Assembly (NCBI GenBank): GCA_030528385.1
Contig: JAUMYZ010000003.1
Coordinates: 124,001-188,000 of the forward strand
Reading direction: 5' to 3'
Length of the DNA stretch: 64,000 nucleotides
From: Moraxella sp.
GTDB lineage: Bacteria > Pseudomonadota > Gammaproteobacteria > Pseudomonadales > Moraxellaceae
In this document: positions 46,260-54,656 of the stretch, piece after piece
How the letters are laid out: each line of letters begins with the position of its first letter
Position numbering within the stretch: the first letter of the stretch is position 1
The notes under the pieces: model-generated
What the model was told of the DNA's origin: nothing
The model's input: only the letters and a program-made list of their open reading frames with translations
The model's database searches: none
Program-made: the position numbers and the translations under genes

Positions 46260-46609
46260 CGATGAATATTTTTGCGCTTACTTCTTTAACCGCCAAGGGC
46301 GCAATCAATAAACATTCCAATTTTATCAGGACATTACAAGCTGGCTTGTTTTTTGGGGTGGTTGAAGCCGTTGCGCCATTGATTGGTTATGGGTTGGGCA
46401 GCGTCGCCAGCGAGCAAGTGGCGAGCATTGACCATTGGTTGGCTTTTGTGTTGCTGACGATTTTGGGCGTGCGCTTTATTGTACAAATATTCAACGACAA
46501 GCCCTATGACAATGAGCAACAAGGGCGGTTTGGACGCGCGCGTGGCATTGGGCGGCGTGGTGCTATGGTGATTGGTGTGCTGATTTTGTATAGCCATTTG
46601 ACTGCTTAA
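46256..46609 (+). pseudogene. mntP: Truncated MntP-family manganese exporter
   Basis: An open frame of 117 codons whose middle matches MntP (usual length about 185): AKGAINKHSNFIRTLQAGLF, then FGVVEAVAPLIGYGLGSVAS and HWLAFVLLTILGVRFI. The first helix with the essential MSxDAFA motif is collapsed to MNIFALTSLT, and the second half, which carries the matching TSxDA site, is gone and replaced by unrelated codons. Both metal-binding aspartates of the family are thus missing, so Mn export is very unlikely. The frame is kept open between gloB and yejB, perhaps because it carries translation on to yejB. Confidence 0.72.
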
Positions 46610-46618
46610 GTGATGATG

Positions 46619-47665
46619 ATGCGTTATGTTATCAAGCGTTTACTGTTGCTGATACCAACCTTATTGTTGATTTTGCTGACCAATTTTGCCATTGTGCACG
46701 TTGCGCCCACAGGTCCTGTTGAAACACAACTTGCCAAAATTGCCAGCGAACAGCACGCTCTAAACCAACAAGGCTTTTTAATCGCCCAGCAAGTGCGCTA
46801 TCAGGGCAAAGATGGCCTGTCCGATGAGATGATTGATGAGCTTCATGCGCGTTTTGGTTTTGATAAGCCTGCCCATGAGCGCTTTTGGCTGATGTTAAAA
46901 AACTATGCCACTTTTGAGCTGGGGCAGTCCTTTTTTCAGGGGCAATCGGTGGCAAGTTTGTTGGCACAAAAACTGCCCATCAGTCTTGCTTTTGGGGGGC
47001 TTAGCTTGCTGGTGATGTATGGCGCAGGCGTGTTGCTGGGTGTCTTAAAGGCGCGTTTTGATGGCTCTTTGTTTGACAAATTGACCGCGCTGCTGTTGGC
47101 AACAGTTTATGCGTTGCCTGTGTTTTTGGTGGCGTTGGTGCTGATGATGCTGTTTGCAGGGTCGCGTTTTTGGCATGTTTTCCCCATGCAAGTGGTTTTT
47201 GCAGAAAACTTTGGGCAGCTGCCTTGGTACGAACAGCTAACAGTTGCTGTGTATCAACTGACTTTGCCCGTGATTGCCAGTTCGCTCTCAGGGGTGGCAA
47301 GCATTGCTTATTTGAGCAAATTTGGTGTTTTGGCAGAATTTTGTCAACCTTATGTGTTGGCGGCCAAAGCGCGTGGGCTCACGATTGGACAAATCATTTA
47401 TGGACACGTCATAAAAAATGCCTTGATGGCGGTCGTTGCCCAAATGCCGATGGTGGTGGTTGGTGTGCTCTTTGCGGGCAATTTTTTGGTGGAAGTGATA
47501 TTTGGCATTGATGGCTTAGGCAGATTGGGTTTTGAAGCGGTGCTAAGTCACGATTATCCTGTGATGTTTGGGGTGTTGTATGTGTTTACACTGATAAGTT
47601 TGCTCACTCAGTTGCTTTTTGATGGGCTTTATTGCTTGCTTGACCCGCGCATCAGTTATCATTAA
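46619..47665 (+). CDS. yejB: YejB-like ABC transporter permease
   Basis: Inner-membrane permease of 348 residues for oligopeptide import. MRYVIKRLLLLIPTLLLILL is the canonical first helix of DppB/YejB proteins. A long periplasmic loop (about residues 35-105) with the FGFDKPAHERFWLMLKNY motif follows. The EAA loop, AKARGLTIGQIIYGHVIKNA, lies near residues 246-265 and binds the ATPase. The codons GTG-ATG-ATG come before the ATG at 46619 and are in frame, so the start could be up to nine bases earlier. It is followed by yejE after 14 bases. Confidence 0.92.
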   Translation: MRYVIKRLLLLIPTLLLILLTNFAIVHVAPTGPVETQLAKIASEQHALNQQGFLIAQQVRYQGKDGLSDEMIDELHARFGFDKPAHERFWLMLKNYATFELGQSFFQGQSVASLLAQKLPISLAFGGLSLLVMYGAGVLLGVLKARFDGSLFDKLTALLLATVYALPVFLVALVLMMLFAGSRFWHVFPMQVVFAENFGQLPWYEQLTVAVYQLTLPVIASSLSGVASIAYLSKFGVLAEFCQPYVLAAKARGLTIGQIIYGHVIKNALMAVVAQMPMVVVGVLFAGNFLVEVIFGIDGLGRLGFEAVLSHDYPVMFGVLYVFTLISLLTQLLFDGLYCLLDPRISYH

Positions 47666-47679
47666 CGTGGTCTAATGTC

Positions 47680-48678
47680 ATGTTTTTTAGCAACTTTAAA
47701 CAAAACCGACTCGCTTATGGCGCGCTGATGGTGTGGCTGTTGATGAGTGTGCTCGTTGTGCTGGCACCACTGTTTGCCAACGATAAGCCCCTTTTGCTCA
47801 AGTATCAGCACACGTGGTATGTGCCGCTGCTTTATGAATACCCCGAAACAACCTTTGGTGGTGTTTTTGAAACCCCCACCAATTACAAAGACCCTGCGCT
47901 ACAAGCACTGATAGCGCGCCAAGGCATGATGGTGATGCCCATTCATCGGTATGCAGGCGACACTTTGGTGCTAGACAGCGAATTGCCCCACCCAGCAGCA
48001 CCAACAACCAAACATTGGCTGGGCACTGACGCTATGGGTTTTGATGTGGTCAGCCGCGTGCTGTATGGACTGCGTGTGTCGTTGCTGTTTGGGCTGTGTT
48101 TGACGTTACTGGGTGGGGTACTGGGGGTGATGGTTGGGGCGCTGATGGGGTATTTTGGCGCGTGGGTGGATTTGCTTGGACAAAGGGTGCTTGAAGTTTG
48201 GTTGGGTTTGCCGCAGCTGTTTGTGCTGCTGATACTCTCTGGTGTTTTTGAGCCGTCGGCGCTGGTGCTGTTTGTGGTGATGTTGCTGTTTGCGTGGCTG
48301 CCGTGGGTGTCTGTGGTGCGGCTGCATTTTTTTAGGCTGCGCCAAAGCGCTTTTGTGTTGAGCGCAAAAAATTTGGGTGTCTCTAATTGCCGCATTATGT
48401 ATCGCCACATCTTGCCAAGCATGCTGCCTTTGCTGCTTGCTCAAGCGCCATTTGTGCTGGCAGCCAACATCATCTCTTTGACGGCTGTGGACTTTTTGGG
48501 TTTGGGTCTGCCGGTGGGCGCTGCCAGTTTGGGTGAGCTGCTGCTGCAAGGTAAAAATCACTTGGATGCGCCACATTTGATATTGACTGGATTTGCTGTG
48601 TTGGGTGTGGTGTTGACGCTGTTGATTTTTATTGGCGAAGGTTGTCGGCAGGCATTGGCGGCGGATAACAATGGCTGA
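47680..48678 (+). CDS. yejE: YejE-like ABC transporter permease
   Basis: Second permease of the importer, 332 residues. After the first helix (LMVWLLMSVLVVLAPLFAN) comes a periplasmic segment typical of YejE (YPETTFGGVFETPTNYKDP) and HWLGTDAMGFDVVSRVLYGL, the DppC-type signature. The EAA loop is LSAKNLGVSNCRIMYRHILP near residue 232. The end overlaps yejF by eight bases. Together with yejA, yejB and yejF it forms a complete importer; in E. coli and Salmonella the same system takes up microcin C and antimicrobial peptides. Confidence 0.93.
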   Translation: MFFSNFKQNRLAYGALMVWLLMSVLVVLAPLFANDKPLLLKYQHTWYVPLLYEYPETTFGGVFETPTNYKDPALQALIARQGMMVMPIHRYAGDTLVLDSELPHPAAPTTKHWLGTDAMGFDVVSRVLYGLRVSLLFGLCLTLLGGVLGVMVGALMGYFGAWVDLLGQRVLEVWLGLPQLFVLLILSGVFEPSALVLFVVMLLFAWLPWVSVVRLHFFRLRQSAFVLSAKNLGVSNCRIMYRHILPSMLPLLLAQAPFVLAANIISLTAVDFLGLGLPVGAASLGELLLQGKNHLDAPHLILTGFAVLGVVLTLLIFIGEGCRQALAADNNG

Positions 48679-50101
48679 TGTGTTGGTGGTTGAAGAATTG
48701 GCGGTCGTTTGTGGTGAGCAAACGCTGCTTGGCGGGTTGTCTTTTGAGCTGACTCAAGGTCAAGTCTTGTCGGTGATTGGGCAATCAGGCGCAGGCAAAA
48801 GTTTGGCCATGTTGTCGCTGCTTGGCATGCAAACAACACTAAAGGTCAGCGGACAGGCGGTGTTTTGTGGTGAGCGCTTGCCCATTGATAAGCCCCAAGC
48901 CAAGCGTTGGCAAGACATTCGCGGACGTAAGATTGGTTATATCTTCCAAGACCCTAGGCGCACCCTTAACCCACTGCATAGCATTAAAACGGCTTTTGAC
49001 AAGATTTTTGCTCAATTGGGGATTGCCAAAAAACAGCGCCGCGCCAAAATGCTTGAGCTGTTGTGTCAGGTTCAGCTGCCCAAACCGCAAGATTTTTTTA
49101 ATCGTTACCCACATCAGTTGTCGGGCGGCGAAGCGCAGCGCATTGCCATTGCTTTGGTGTTGGCGCTAGAGCCAACGTTGATTATTGCCGATGAGCCAAC
49201 CAGCGGTTTGGATGCGCCACTTAAAGTACAAATTTTGTCTTTGTTTAGAAGTCTTGCCAATCAGCGCCGCGCCGTGATAATCATCAGTCATGACACCGAG
49301 CAGGTGGCGGCAGTGAGCGACAAATGTGTGCGTTTGCACCAAGGCAGACAGCTCGGCAAAAAAGCCCCTGCGCTGATGGAGTGTCATATATCGGCAATGC
49401 TAGGCGTGCCAAGCACGTTTGATGTGTGCAAGCACAAATTATTGTTACAAATTCGTGCATTGACATTGGCTTATAAACAAGGCTGGTTTGCTCGCTTGCC
49501 AGTCATTGATGGGTTGGACATCAACATTTATCAAGGTCAAATTGTGGGCTTGGTGGGGCGCTCAGGCATTGGCAAAAGCAGCGTTGCCAAAGCGATTGTG
49601 CGACTTGATGATGATTTGTTGATTGGCGGGCAAATCACATTTTTTGACGATGAGCAAGGCGCGCAAGCGGTGTTAGAGTTGGATAGGCGTCAGCGACAAC
49701 ATTACCGCCCCAAGGTGGTTTGGGTCATGCAAAACGTGGCAGAAAGCCTAAATCCTGACATCAAAATTTTGGACAGTTTGACCGAAGGCAGTCCCCAAAC
49801 CAGTCTTGATGAAGTGTATCAATGGTTGGCAATGGTGGGGCTGAGCGATGATGTGCTGGGTCGTTATCCGCGTCAATTGTCGGGGGGTGAGTGTGCTCGG
49901 GTGTGTTTGCTTAGGGCGCTGCTGGTCAGACCAAAGTTGTTGATATTGGATGAACCAACCGCCATGCTTGATGTTCAAACCACCCAGCAAATATTGCAGC
50001 TGCTAAGACAAATCAACCAAACCACCGGTGTGGCGATGTTGCTTATCAGTCATGACAAAAGCGTGGTACAAGCATTGTGCCATCAGGTGGTGGCGCTATG
50101 A
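48671..50101 (+). CDS. yejF: YejF-like ABC transporter ATPase, two nucleotide-binding domains
   Basis: A cytosolic protein of 476 residues with two ABC cassettes in one chain, as in E. coli YejF. First cassette: Walker A GQSGAGKSLAM near residue 37, signature LSGGEAQRIAI, Walker B LIIADEPTSGLD. Second: Walker A GRSGIGKSSVAK near residue 297, signature LSGGECARVCLLR, Walker B LLILDEPTAMLD. The ATG at 48671 lies within the last codons of yejE. The stop meets the convergent lpxH stop, with a six-base overlap. At 476 residues it is shorter than the 529 of E. coli, mainly in the linker. Confidence 0.94.
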   Translation: MADVLVVEELAVVCGEQTLLGGLSFELTQGQVLSVIGQSGAGKSLAMLSLLGMQTTLKVSGQAVFCGERLPIDKPQAKRWQDIRGRKIGYIFQDPRRTLNPLHSIKTAFDKIFAQLGIAKKQRRAKMLELLCQVQLPKPQDFFNRYPHQLSGGEAQRIAIALVLALEPTLIIADEPTSGLDAPLKVQILSLFRSLANQRRAVIIISHDTEQVAAVSDKCVRLHQGRQLGKKAPALMECHISAMLGVPSTFDVCKHKLLLQIRALTLAYKQGWFARLPVIDGLDINIYQGQIVGLVGRSGIGKSSVAKAIVRLDDDLLIGGQITFFDDEQGAQAVLELDRRQRQHYRPKVVWVMQNVAESLNPDIKILDSLTEGSPQTSLDEVYQWLAMVGLSDDVLGRYPRQLSGGECARVCLLRALLVRPKLLILDEPTAMLDVQTTQQILQLLRQINQTTGVAMLLISHDKSVVQALCHQVVAL

Positions 50102-50914
50102 TTTTGGCTCATCAACCCACAAAAACTCATACAGTCCCACATCGCCATGACTTAGCACACCGATGACGGCACTGACTTGGTGTTGTTGATGGCGCCAATC
50201 ACCCAGCACCAGCCGACTTTTGTTGTCGCTGATGTGCGTGCAGGGTCGGTGGGTGTGTCCATGAATCAAAACGTCGCACGTGGACAAGGCTTGATTGACG
50301 CTTGCAGGATTGGTGTCCATGATTTGTGGGGTTTTTTGGGTTTTGTTTTGTGCCGATTTATTTTTGATTTTTTGGGCAAGCTGTTGACGTTTGTGCAGGG
50401 GTTGTTTGAGCAGCAGCCAACTGACCACAGGGTGTCGGACAATGCGCCGATAGCGTTGATATTGTTTGTCGTCTGTGCAAAGTTTGTCGCCATGCTCCAA
50501 GCGATAGGTTTGTTTGTGCGTGCAGATAAAATAAGGCTCATCAATCAACGTACCACCAAAAACATCGCACAACCCTTGGCGAAGCATAAAATCGCGATTG
50601 CCGCGCATGACAAAGATTTGTGTGCGTTGCCTTAGAGCTTGTAGGGCCAACAACACAGGGCAGAGCCAGTGGTTTGCCCTTTGTTTGGGGCACAAACTCA
50701 AATAATCGTCATCGCCAATCCAAGCATCAAGCCAGTCGCCCAGTATGTATAAGCTGTGCAATTTGGGCAAACGACTCAGTTGACCAAGCAAAGCAATAAA
50801 AGCGTCTGTGAGCTGCGGCGTGTCTTGAGACAAGTGCACATCAGCAACAAAAACCGTATCAATCAGGCGCGGTGTTGTGGGTGGGTGTGTCAAACAAAGA
50901 TGTTCAAACGTCAT
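50096..50914 (-). CDS. lpxH: UDP-2,3-diacylglucosamine diphosphatase
   Basis: LpxH (272 residues) makes lipid X from UDP-2,3-diacylglucosamine in lipid A synthesis, so the organism builds an LPS or LOS outer membrane. Calcineurin-like metal motifs: FVADVHLS near residue 23, [12 protein letters not shown] near residue 58, MRGNRDFM near residue 103, [10 protein letters not shown] near residue 138 and IHGHTHRP near residue 218. It is about 30 residues longer than E. coli LpxH because of an insert near residues 175-205 ([11 protein letters not shown]). Its start overlaps the end of dapF by 11 bases, on the same strand. Confidence 0.94.
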   Translation of the reverse strand: MTFEHLCLTHPPTTPRLIDTVFVADVHLSQDTPQLTDAFIALLGQLSRLPKLHSLYILGDWLDAWIGDDDYLSLCPKQRANHWLCPVLLALQALRQRTQIFVMRGNRDFMLRQGLCDVFGGTLIDEPYFICTHKQTYRLEHGDKLCTDDKQYQRYRRIVRHPVVSWLLLKQPLHKRQQLAQKIKNKSAQNKTQKTPQIMDTNPASVNQALSTCDVLIHGHTHRPCTHISDNKSRLVLGDWRHQQHQVSAVIGVLSHGDVGLYEFLWVDEPKS

Positions 50915-51803
50915 AGACTTCGTCGGGCGTCAGATTGATGCCTGCTTTGGCAGCCAGACCGTCTGGACTGAACACCCCTTCATACACAAACGCTGTCGGT
51001 CCTGTCATCATGATGGAGTAGCCGTCTTGGTAGCGAACTGCCAAACTGCCCCCATAAAGCTGGGCACGAATGTCCACGCCTTCATCAAGCCAGCCTTCAC
51101 GCACGCCAACCGCCACGGCTGCGCACGCGCCTGTGCCACAGGCTTGGGTTTCGCCGACGCCGCGTTCGTATACGCGCAAGCGAATGTGTCTTTGGTTGAT
51201 GACCTGCATAAAGCCCACATTGACCCGCTCGGGAAAGGCTTCGTGCGCTTCTATGGCTTTGCCAAGTCGGGCAACGTCGGCGCTTAACACATCATCAACA
51301 TGAATGACAGCGTGGGGATTGCCTACATTGATGACATACAGCGACACGGGCGTGCCATCTACGTCCAAACGATAGGAGTTGCCCACTTTGGTGATGGCTT
51401 TGGGGGCAAAAGGAATGTCGGCAGGCTCAAATTTGGGTTTGCCCATGTCCACTTGTACCCAGCCGTAGCGGTCGGTGCTCAAGGTGATGATGCCACTGGC
51501 GGTCTCTACCCTAAGGCGCTGTTTAAAGGACAGTTTGCGCGCTTGAACAAAGGAAGCAAAACACCGCGCGCCATTGCCACATTGGGCGACTTCGCTGCCA
51601 TCGGCATTAAAAATGCGGTATTTAAAATCCACATCGGGGCGGCTTGGTGGCTCTACAATCAATAGCTGGTCAAAGCCCACACCCAAATGTCTGTCAGAGA
51701 GCAATTTAACAAGGTCGGTGGTCAGATTCATGCGCTGTGTTACCAAATCAATGACCATAAAATCATTGCCCAAGCCGTGCATTTTTGTAAATTCAATCAG
51801 CAT
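50904..51803 (-). CDS. dapF: Diaminopimelate epimerase
   Basis: DapF (299 residues) converts LL- to meso-diaminopimelate for lysine and peptidoglycan. The two catalytic cysteines are in [10 protein letters not shown] (CGNGARC) near residue 77 and in [16 protein letters not shown] near residue 230. The N-terminus [12 protein letters not shown] is canonical; the ATG at 51803 gives [14 protein letters not shown], and GGAAAATA lies just upstream. It is about 20 residues longer than usual because of a C-terminal tail ([15 protein letters not shown]). It overlaps lpxH, which follows it in the transcript. Confidence 0.96.
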   Translation of the reverse strand: MLIEFTKMHGLGNDFMVIDLVTQRMNLTTDLVKLLSDRHLGVGFDQLLIVEPPSRPDVDFKYRIFNADGSEVAQCGNGARCFASFVQARKLSFKQRLRVETASGIITLSTDRYGWVQVDMGKPKFEPADIPFAPKAITKVGNSYRLDVDGTPVSLYVINVGNPHAVIHVDDVLSADVARLGKAIEAHEAFPERVNVGFMQVINQRHIRLRVYERGVGETQACGTGACAAVAVGVREGWLDEGVDIRAQLYGGSLAVRYQDGYSIMMTGPTAFVYEGVFSPDGLAAKAGINLTPDEVYDV

Positions 51804-51916
51804 ATTATTTTCCTTATGTAATCATAACCCAAAAGTTTAGAAGTAATTGTGCGATGATATCTTATCATGTTAAGGGTAAATTAACCAGTATACAGCCACG
51901 CTTGTTGGCACAACAC

Positions 51917-52552
51917 TCAAAGTTGCTGGCGGATTTTGGCAAAGATGGCCTGTTCAAGGTGTACCAAAGCAAGGGGTTGGCGACTCTTTAGGGTGTTGAG
52001 CGTTTGTGTGGTTGCCAAGGCGTGGGCGTTGGGCAGGCGTGTGTAGCCATCGTTGGGGCAGATGACGTGCTCGTTACCTTGTAGGTCAATGCTGATGAGT
52101 TGGTTGGCAGGATTTTTGTGTAAAATATGAACATTGCCTGCAAAGACATATTGGGCGGCTTGTTGTTCCACCAATGCTTTTGGGTCATTGCCATAGACGC
52201 TTTGGGTAGTTTTGGCGGTGTTGGTAAATTGTAAGTGCACTGCCAATGGCAACTCATCAAGCACAATCACCGTTGTGCCAATCAGTTTGATGTGCCAAGC
52301 ACCTTGAATGGTGTTTTGGGGCAGCCCCAAAAGCGTGCAGGCTTGCTCGGCAGTCATCTGGTCGTTCATGCGTTGTAGTAAGGTGATGTCAAGGGGTTTT
52401 TGGGCTTTGATGTCGTCAGGCAGGCTGTCATAATGCGCCAAAAACATCATCGGCAGGTCTTTTTGGCAAAGGAGCGTGTCAATCTTGACGTTGTGTACAC
52501 GAAATGGCAATGCTTCGGTGAATAATGCTTGTAAAACGATGGGTTGGCTCAT
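51917..52552 (-). CDS. Hypothetical protein, 211 residues
   Basis: A soluble protein with no signal peptide or membrane helix. I do not recognise a family. Visible parts: VLQALFTEALPFRVHNVKID at the N-terminus, MTAEQACTLLGLP near residue 67, a beta-rich centre (HIKLIGTTVIVLDELPLAVH), a poorly conserved QYVFAGNVHILHKN and a helix at the end (LVHLEQAIFAKIRQQ). It stands alone between dapF and a divergent HIT gene. Codon use is like that of its left-hand neighbours, and it contains the last GCGC site before a long GCGC-free block. Confidence 0.65.
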   Translation of the reverse strand: MSQPIVLQALFTEALPFRVHNVKIDTLLCQKDLPMMFLAHYDSLPDDIKAQKPLDITLLQRMNDQMTAEQACTLLGLPQNTIQGAWHIKLIGTTVIVLDELPLAVHLQFTNTAKTTQSVYGNDPKALVEQQAAQYVFAGNVHILHKNPANQLISIDLQGNEHVICPNDGYTRLPNAHALATTQTLNTLKSRQPLALVHLEQAIFAKIRQQL

Positions 52553-52651
52553 AAGATTGGTGCATAAAAAGCCTAATATAACACAAATTGTCCAAAAATC
52601 CTGTAATAATTTATGGTAAAATACAATCCAAAAACTGCCTTAGGAGACACC

Positions 52652-53086
52652 ATGACTTACCAAACGGACAACATTTTTGCCAAAATCTTACGTGGCGAAA
52701 TCCCTTGCCACAAAGTTTATGAAGACGACAAGACGTTGGCATTTATGGACGTCATGCCACAGGCAACAGGCCATGTGTTGGTGGTGCCAAAATGCCAAGC
52801 GGTAGAGCTGTCAGATTTGCCGTGTGAGTATGCGTGTGCGGTCTTTGCCACCGCCAAAAAAGTGCTAAACGCCCAACGTAAGGCACTTGGGGTTAATGGC
52901 GTGGTACAAATGCAGCTTAACCACCAAGACGCAGGTCAAAGCGTGTTTCATTATCACATGCACCTAATCCCTAGCCACGTCCACGAACTTGGTAAACATG
53001 AAGGTGGTTTTGCCGACCAAGATGAGCTTGCTTTGCTGGCAAGCAAAATCCGTGCAGAGATTGGTGATGATGTTGTAACAGCTTGA
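52652..53086 (+). CDS. HIT-family nucleotide hydrolase (HinT-like)
   Basis: A protein of 144 residues. DNIFAKILRGEIPCHKVYED at the start and the catalytic triad QSVFHYHMHLIPSH near residues 102-115 (H-x-H-x-H) place it in the Hint/HIT branch that hydrolyses adenosine phosphoramidates. The frame is open to 52613, but the ATG at 52652 follows TTAGGAGACACC, a strong ribosome site. Its stop codon overlaps the TTG start of the next gene, so the two are coupled. It is distinct from the HIT protein at 32824. Confidence 0.92.
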   Translation: MTYQTDNIFAKILRGEIPCHKVYEDDKTLAFMDVMPQATGHVLVVPKCQAVELSDLPCEYACAVFATAKKVLNAQRKALGVNGVVQMQLNHQDAGQSVFHYHMHLIPSHVHELGKHEGGFADQDELALLASKIRAEIGDDVVTA

Positions 53087-53571
53087 ATATTTTTTATTTG
53101 GACAGCGACCCTGTCATTTGTGCCACGTACCATGCTGACAAACACGTGGTCAAGATGATACTTGAATACGCCCAATTACTTTGCACGGTTCATCACTTGT
53201 GTGATGATGTGCTTGATGGTGCACAAAGGGTGCTGTTGTATCGGTGTACTCACCAAAATCACCCATCTGCATTGTGGGTGCGTCAGTCTCATCGGCATTA
53301 TGACTGGTTGTACCAATTGTTTATTTGTCTGTGCGATGAATATACGCACCGCTACGGCAAAGTGCATTTGACCGACAAAAAGTTACGCACAATTTTAAAG
53401 ATTTGCCCTGTCAGTGCTGATTTGCCATTTATCATGCCACCACAAGTTATGCCTGATGAATATCGCTGTGATGACACAGTTCAGGCATATCGTGAGTATT
53501 ATCGCCATGCCAAAAAAGACATGTTGGCGTTTAGGCATCGCCCATCACCCAGTTGGTTAAACCAAATTTAG
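53083..53571 (+). CDS. Conserved hypothetical protein, TTG start
   Basis: A protein of 162 residues that begins at TTG 53083, overlapping the HIT stop in a TTGA pattern. The opening NIFYLDSDPVICATYHADKH followed by VVKMILEYAQLLCT recalls a group of small proteins common in phages and scattered in bacterial genomes whose function is unknown to me. Many His, Cys and Asp residues in the first 80 positions could bind metal, but that is a guess. A conserved-looking WVRQSHRHYDWLYQLF lies near residue 65. Its stop overlaps the convergent L,D-transpeptidase by 4 bases. Confidence 0.75.
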   Translation: MNIFYLDSDPVICATYHADKHVVKMILEYAQLLCTVHHLCDDVLDGAQRVLLYRCTHQNHPSALWVRQSHRHYDWLYQLFICLCDEYTHRYGKVHLTDKKLRTILKICPVSADLPFIMPPQVMPDEYRCDDTVQAYREYYRHAKKDMLAFRHRPSPSWLNQI

Positions 53572-54125
53572 GGCAAAATATGAATGGGGGCGTTGTCCAC
53601 CACCGCCACAAACAGCTCATCTATCTGTTGGTCGGTTACGGCGATACAGCCATGTGTCCAGTCTTTTAATAGGTGATTTGCTCCGATGACATCGCCCAGA
53701 CCGTTTTTAATGCCGTGGATTTTAATCGCTGTGCCTGCGGATTTGCCATGTGATTTGGCAAAAGCGACATCTTGGGCGTTGGGGTATGAGATACCTAAGT
53801 TTTTATGATAACTGCTGTTGGCGTTGCGGTCGTTGATGGTGTAAATGCCTTCGGGGGTTTTCATGTCGCCTTCAAATTGTTTGTGTCCAATGGGGCTTTT
53901 CCCCAATGAAACCGGATAAATTTTAATCAATTTATCCTGATAAAAAGCGTGCATTTCGCGTTTGGATTTATAAACAATCAGCTTGTCAATCTGCGTGCCT
54001 GCTGGCAGGGCGGGTTGATTGGCCAGTTCCAGTTGTCTTGGGGACAAGACGGTGGCTTGGCTAAATACCAGTGCAAATGCCGACAAAATGAACAGAGCAA
54101 ATAAGGGTAGGGCAAACTTTTTCAT
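53568..54125 (-). CDS. L,D-transpeptidase (YkuD domain)
   Basis: An exported protein of 185 residues. The signal peptide covers about residues 1-24 (KKFALPLFALFILSAFALVF). The YkuD domain (about 48-184) has IVYKSKREMHAFYQ, TPEGIYTINDRNANSSYHKN, IKIHG near residue 137 and the catalytic DWTHGCIAVT with Cys near residue 160. The layout resembles YafK/DpaA-type enzymes more than the LdtA-E cross-linkers, so it may cleave lipoprotein-peptidoglycan links rather than form 3-3 cross-links. It is likely periplasmic and anchored only if the signal is not cut. Confidence 0.9.
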   Translation of the reverse strand: MKKFALPLFALFILSAFALVFSQATVLSPRQLELANQPALPAGTQIDKLIVYKSKREMHAFYQDKLIKIYPVSLGKSPIGHKQFEGDMKTPEGIYTINDRNANSSYHKNLGISYPNAQDVAFAKSHGKSAGTAIKIHGIKNGLGDVIGANHLLKDWTHGCIAVTDQQIDELFVAVVDNAPIHILP

Positions 54126-54198
54126 CTTTTTAGCGTGCGACTATAAATTAGCCTAGTGTAGCACGTCTTTATTTATAGAATGTGAAAAAATGATGGAA

Positions 54199-54456
54199 TT
54201 ATTGGGCTTGTTGTGATTGAATTTGAGCAAAGGCATTGAGTATGACGGGGTTAATTTCTGCAGTATCTGGATATTCTGCCTGCATTTTTTCAAGAGCAGT
54301 TGAGCAGATGGACAGTTTATTGTGATGAGTATAAAACTTTGCTAGACAGTCATCAATCGCTTGATATTCTTGGGCAATGGCATTTCTGGGTGCTTGGGGA
54401 AACAGGGCGTTTCTAAATTGATATTTGTAAGCCACTAAGGCAATGATAACAAGCAA
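54199..54456 (-). CDS. Small membrane-anchored hypothetical protein
   Basis: A frame of 85 codons from TTG 54456. The product has one short N-terminal hydrophobic helix (LVIIALVAYKYQF) and then a soluble part with two cysteines (DDCLAKFYTHHN, LSICSTALEK), probably facing the periplasm. There is no ATG and no strong ribosome site; a TAA lies six codons upstream. It comes right after the cytochrome fragment, on the same strand. I recognise no family. It may be genuine or a damaged gene that lost its start. Confidence 0.45.
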   Translation of the reverse strand: MLVIIALVAYKYQFRNALFPQAPRNAIAQEYQAIDDCLAKFYTHHNKLSICSTALEKMQAEYPDTAEINPVILNAFAQIQSQQAQ

Positions 54457-54470
54457 GATGGTTATAAGTA

Positions 54471-54593
54471 TTATTTAAAGATGGGCTGATGGGGGTTTTG
54501 TCTGACACCATGATTTAATGCAGCATGGCAGTTGATACACTCAGTGTTAGTGTGATTGTTGGCGTGGCTCTTGACATTCAATGTATAAAAATC
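54471..54593 (-). pseudogene. C-terminal remnant of a c-type cytochrome
   Basis: On the minus strand, codons from 54593 to TAA 54471-54473 read DFYTLNVKSHANNHTNTE, then CINCHAALNHGVRQNPHQ and PIFK. CINCH is a heme c attachment site, and the His-rich stretch around it is typical of small multiheme cytochromes of the NapC/NirT or NapB sort. A TAG precedes the first codon and no start is present, so only the last 40 codons of a larger gene survive. Confidence 0.6.
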
Positions 54594-54600
54594 CTACAAT

Positions 54601-54640
54601 GGGCGTGTTTCTTTGGCGTAACGGCTTGAAAAACACGCCC
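54601..54640. repeat. Inverted repeat with 20-base spacer
   Basis: GGGCGTGTTT at 54601-54610 and AAACACGCCC at 54631-54640 are perfect ten-base inverted copies. Between them is CTTTGGCGTAACGGCTTGAA. It lies 17 bases after the fpr stop, so on the minus strand it could end fpr transcripts, but no T-run follows; it may instead be a protein site. Confidence 0.55.
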
Positions 54641-54656
54641 ACATTTGGTTTTAAAA

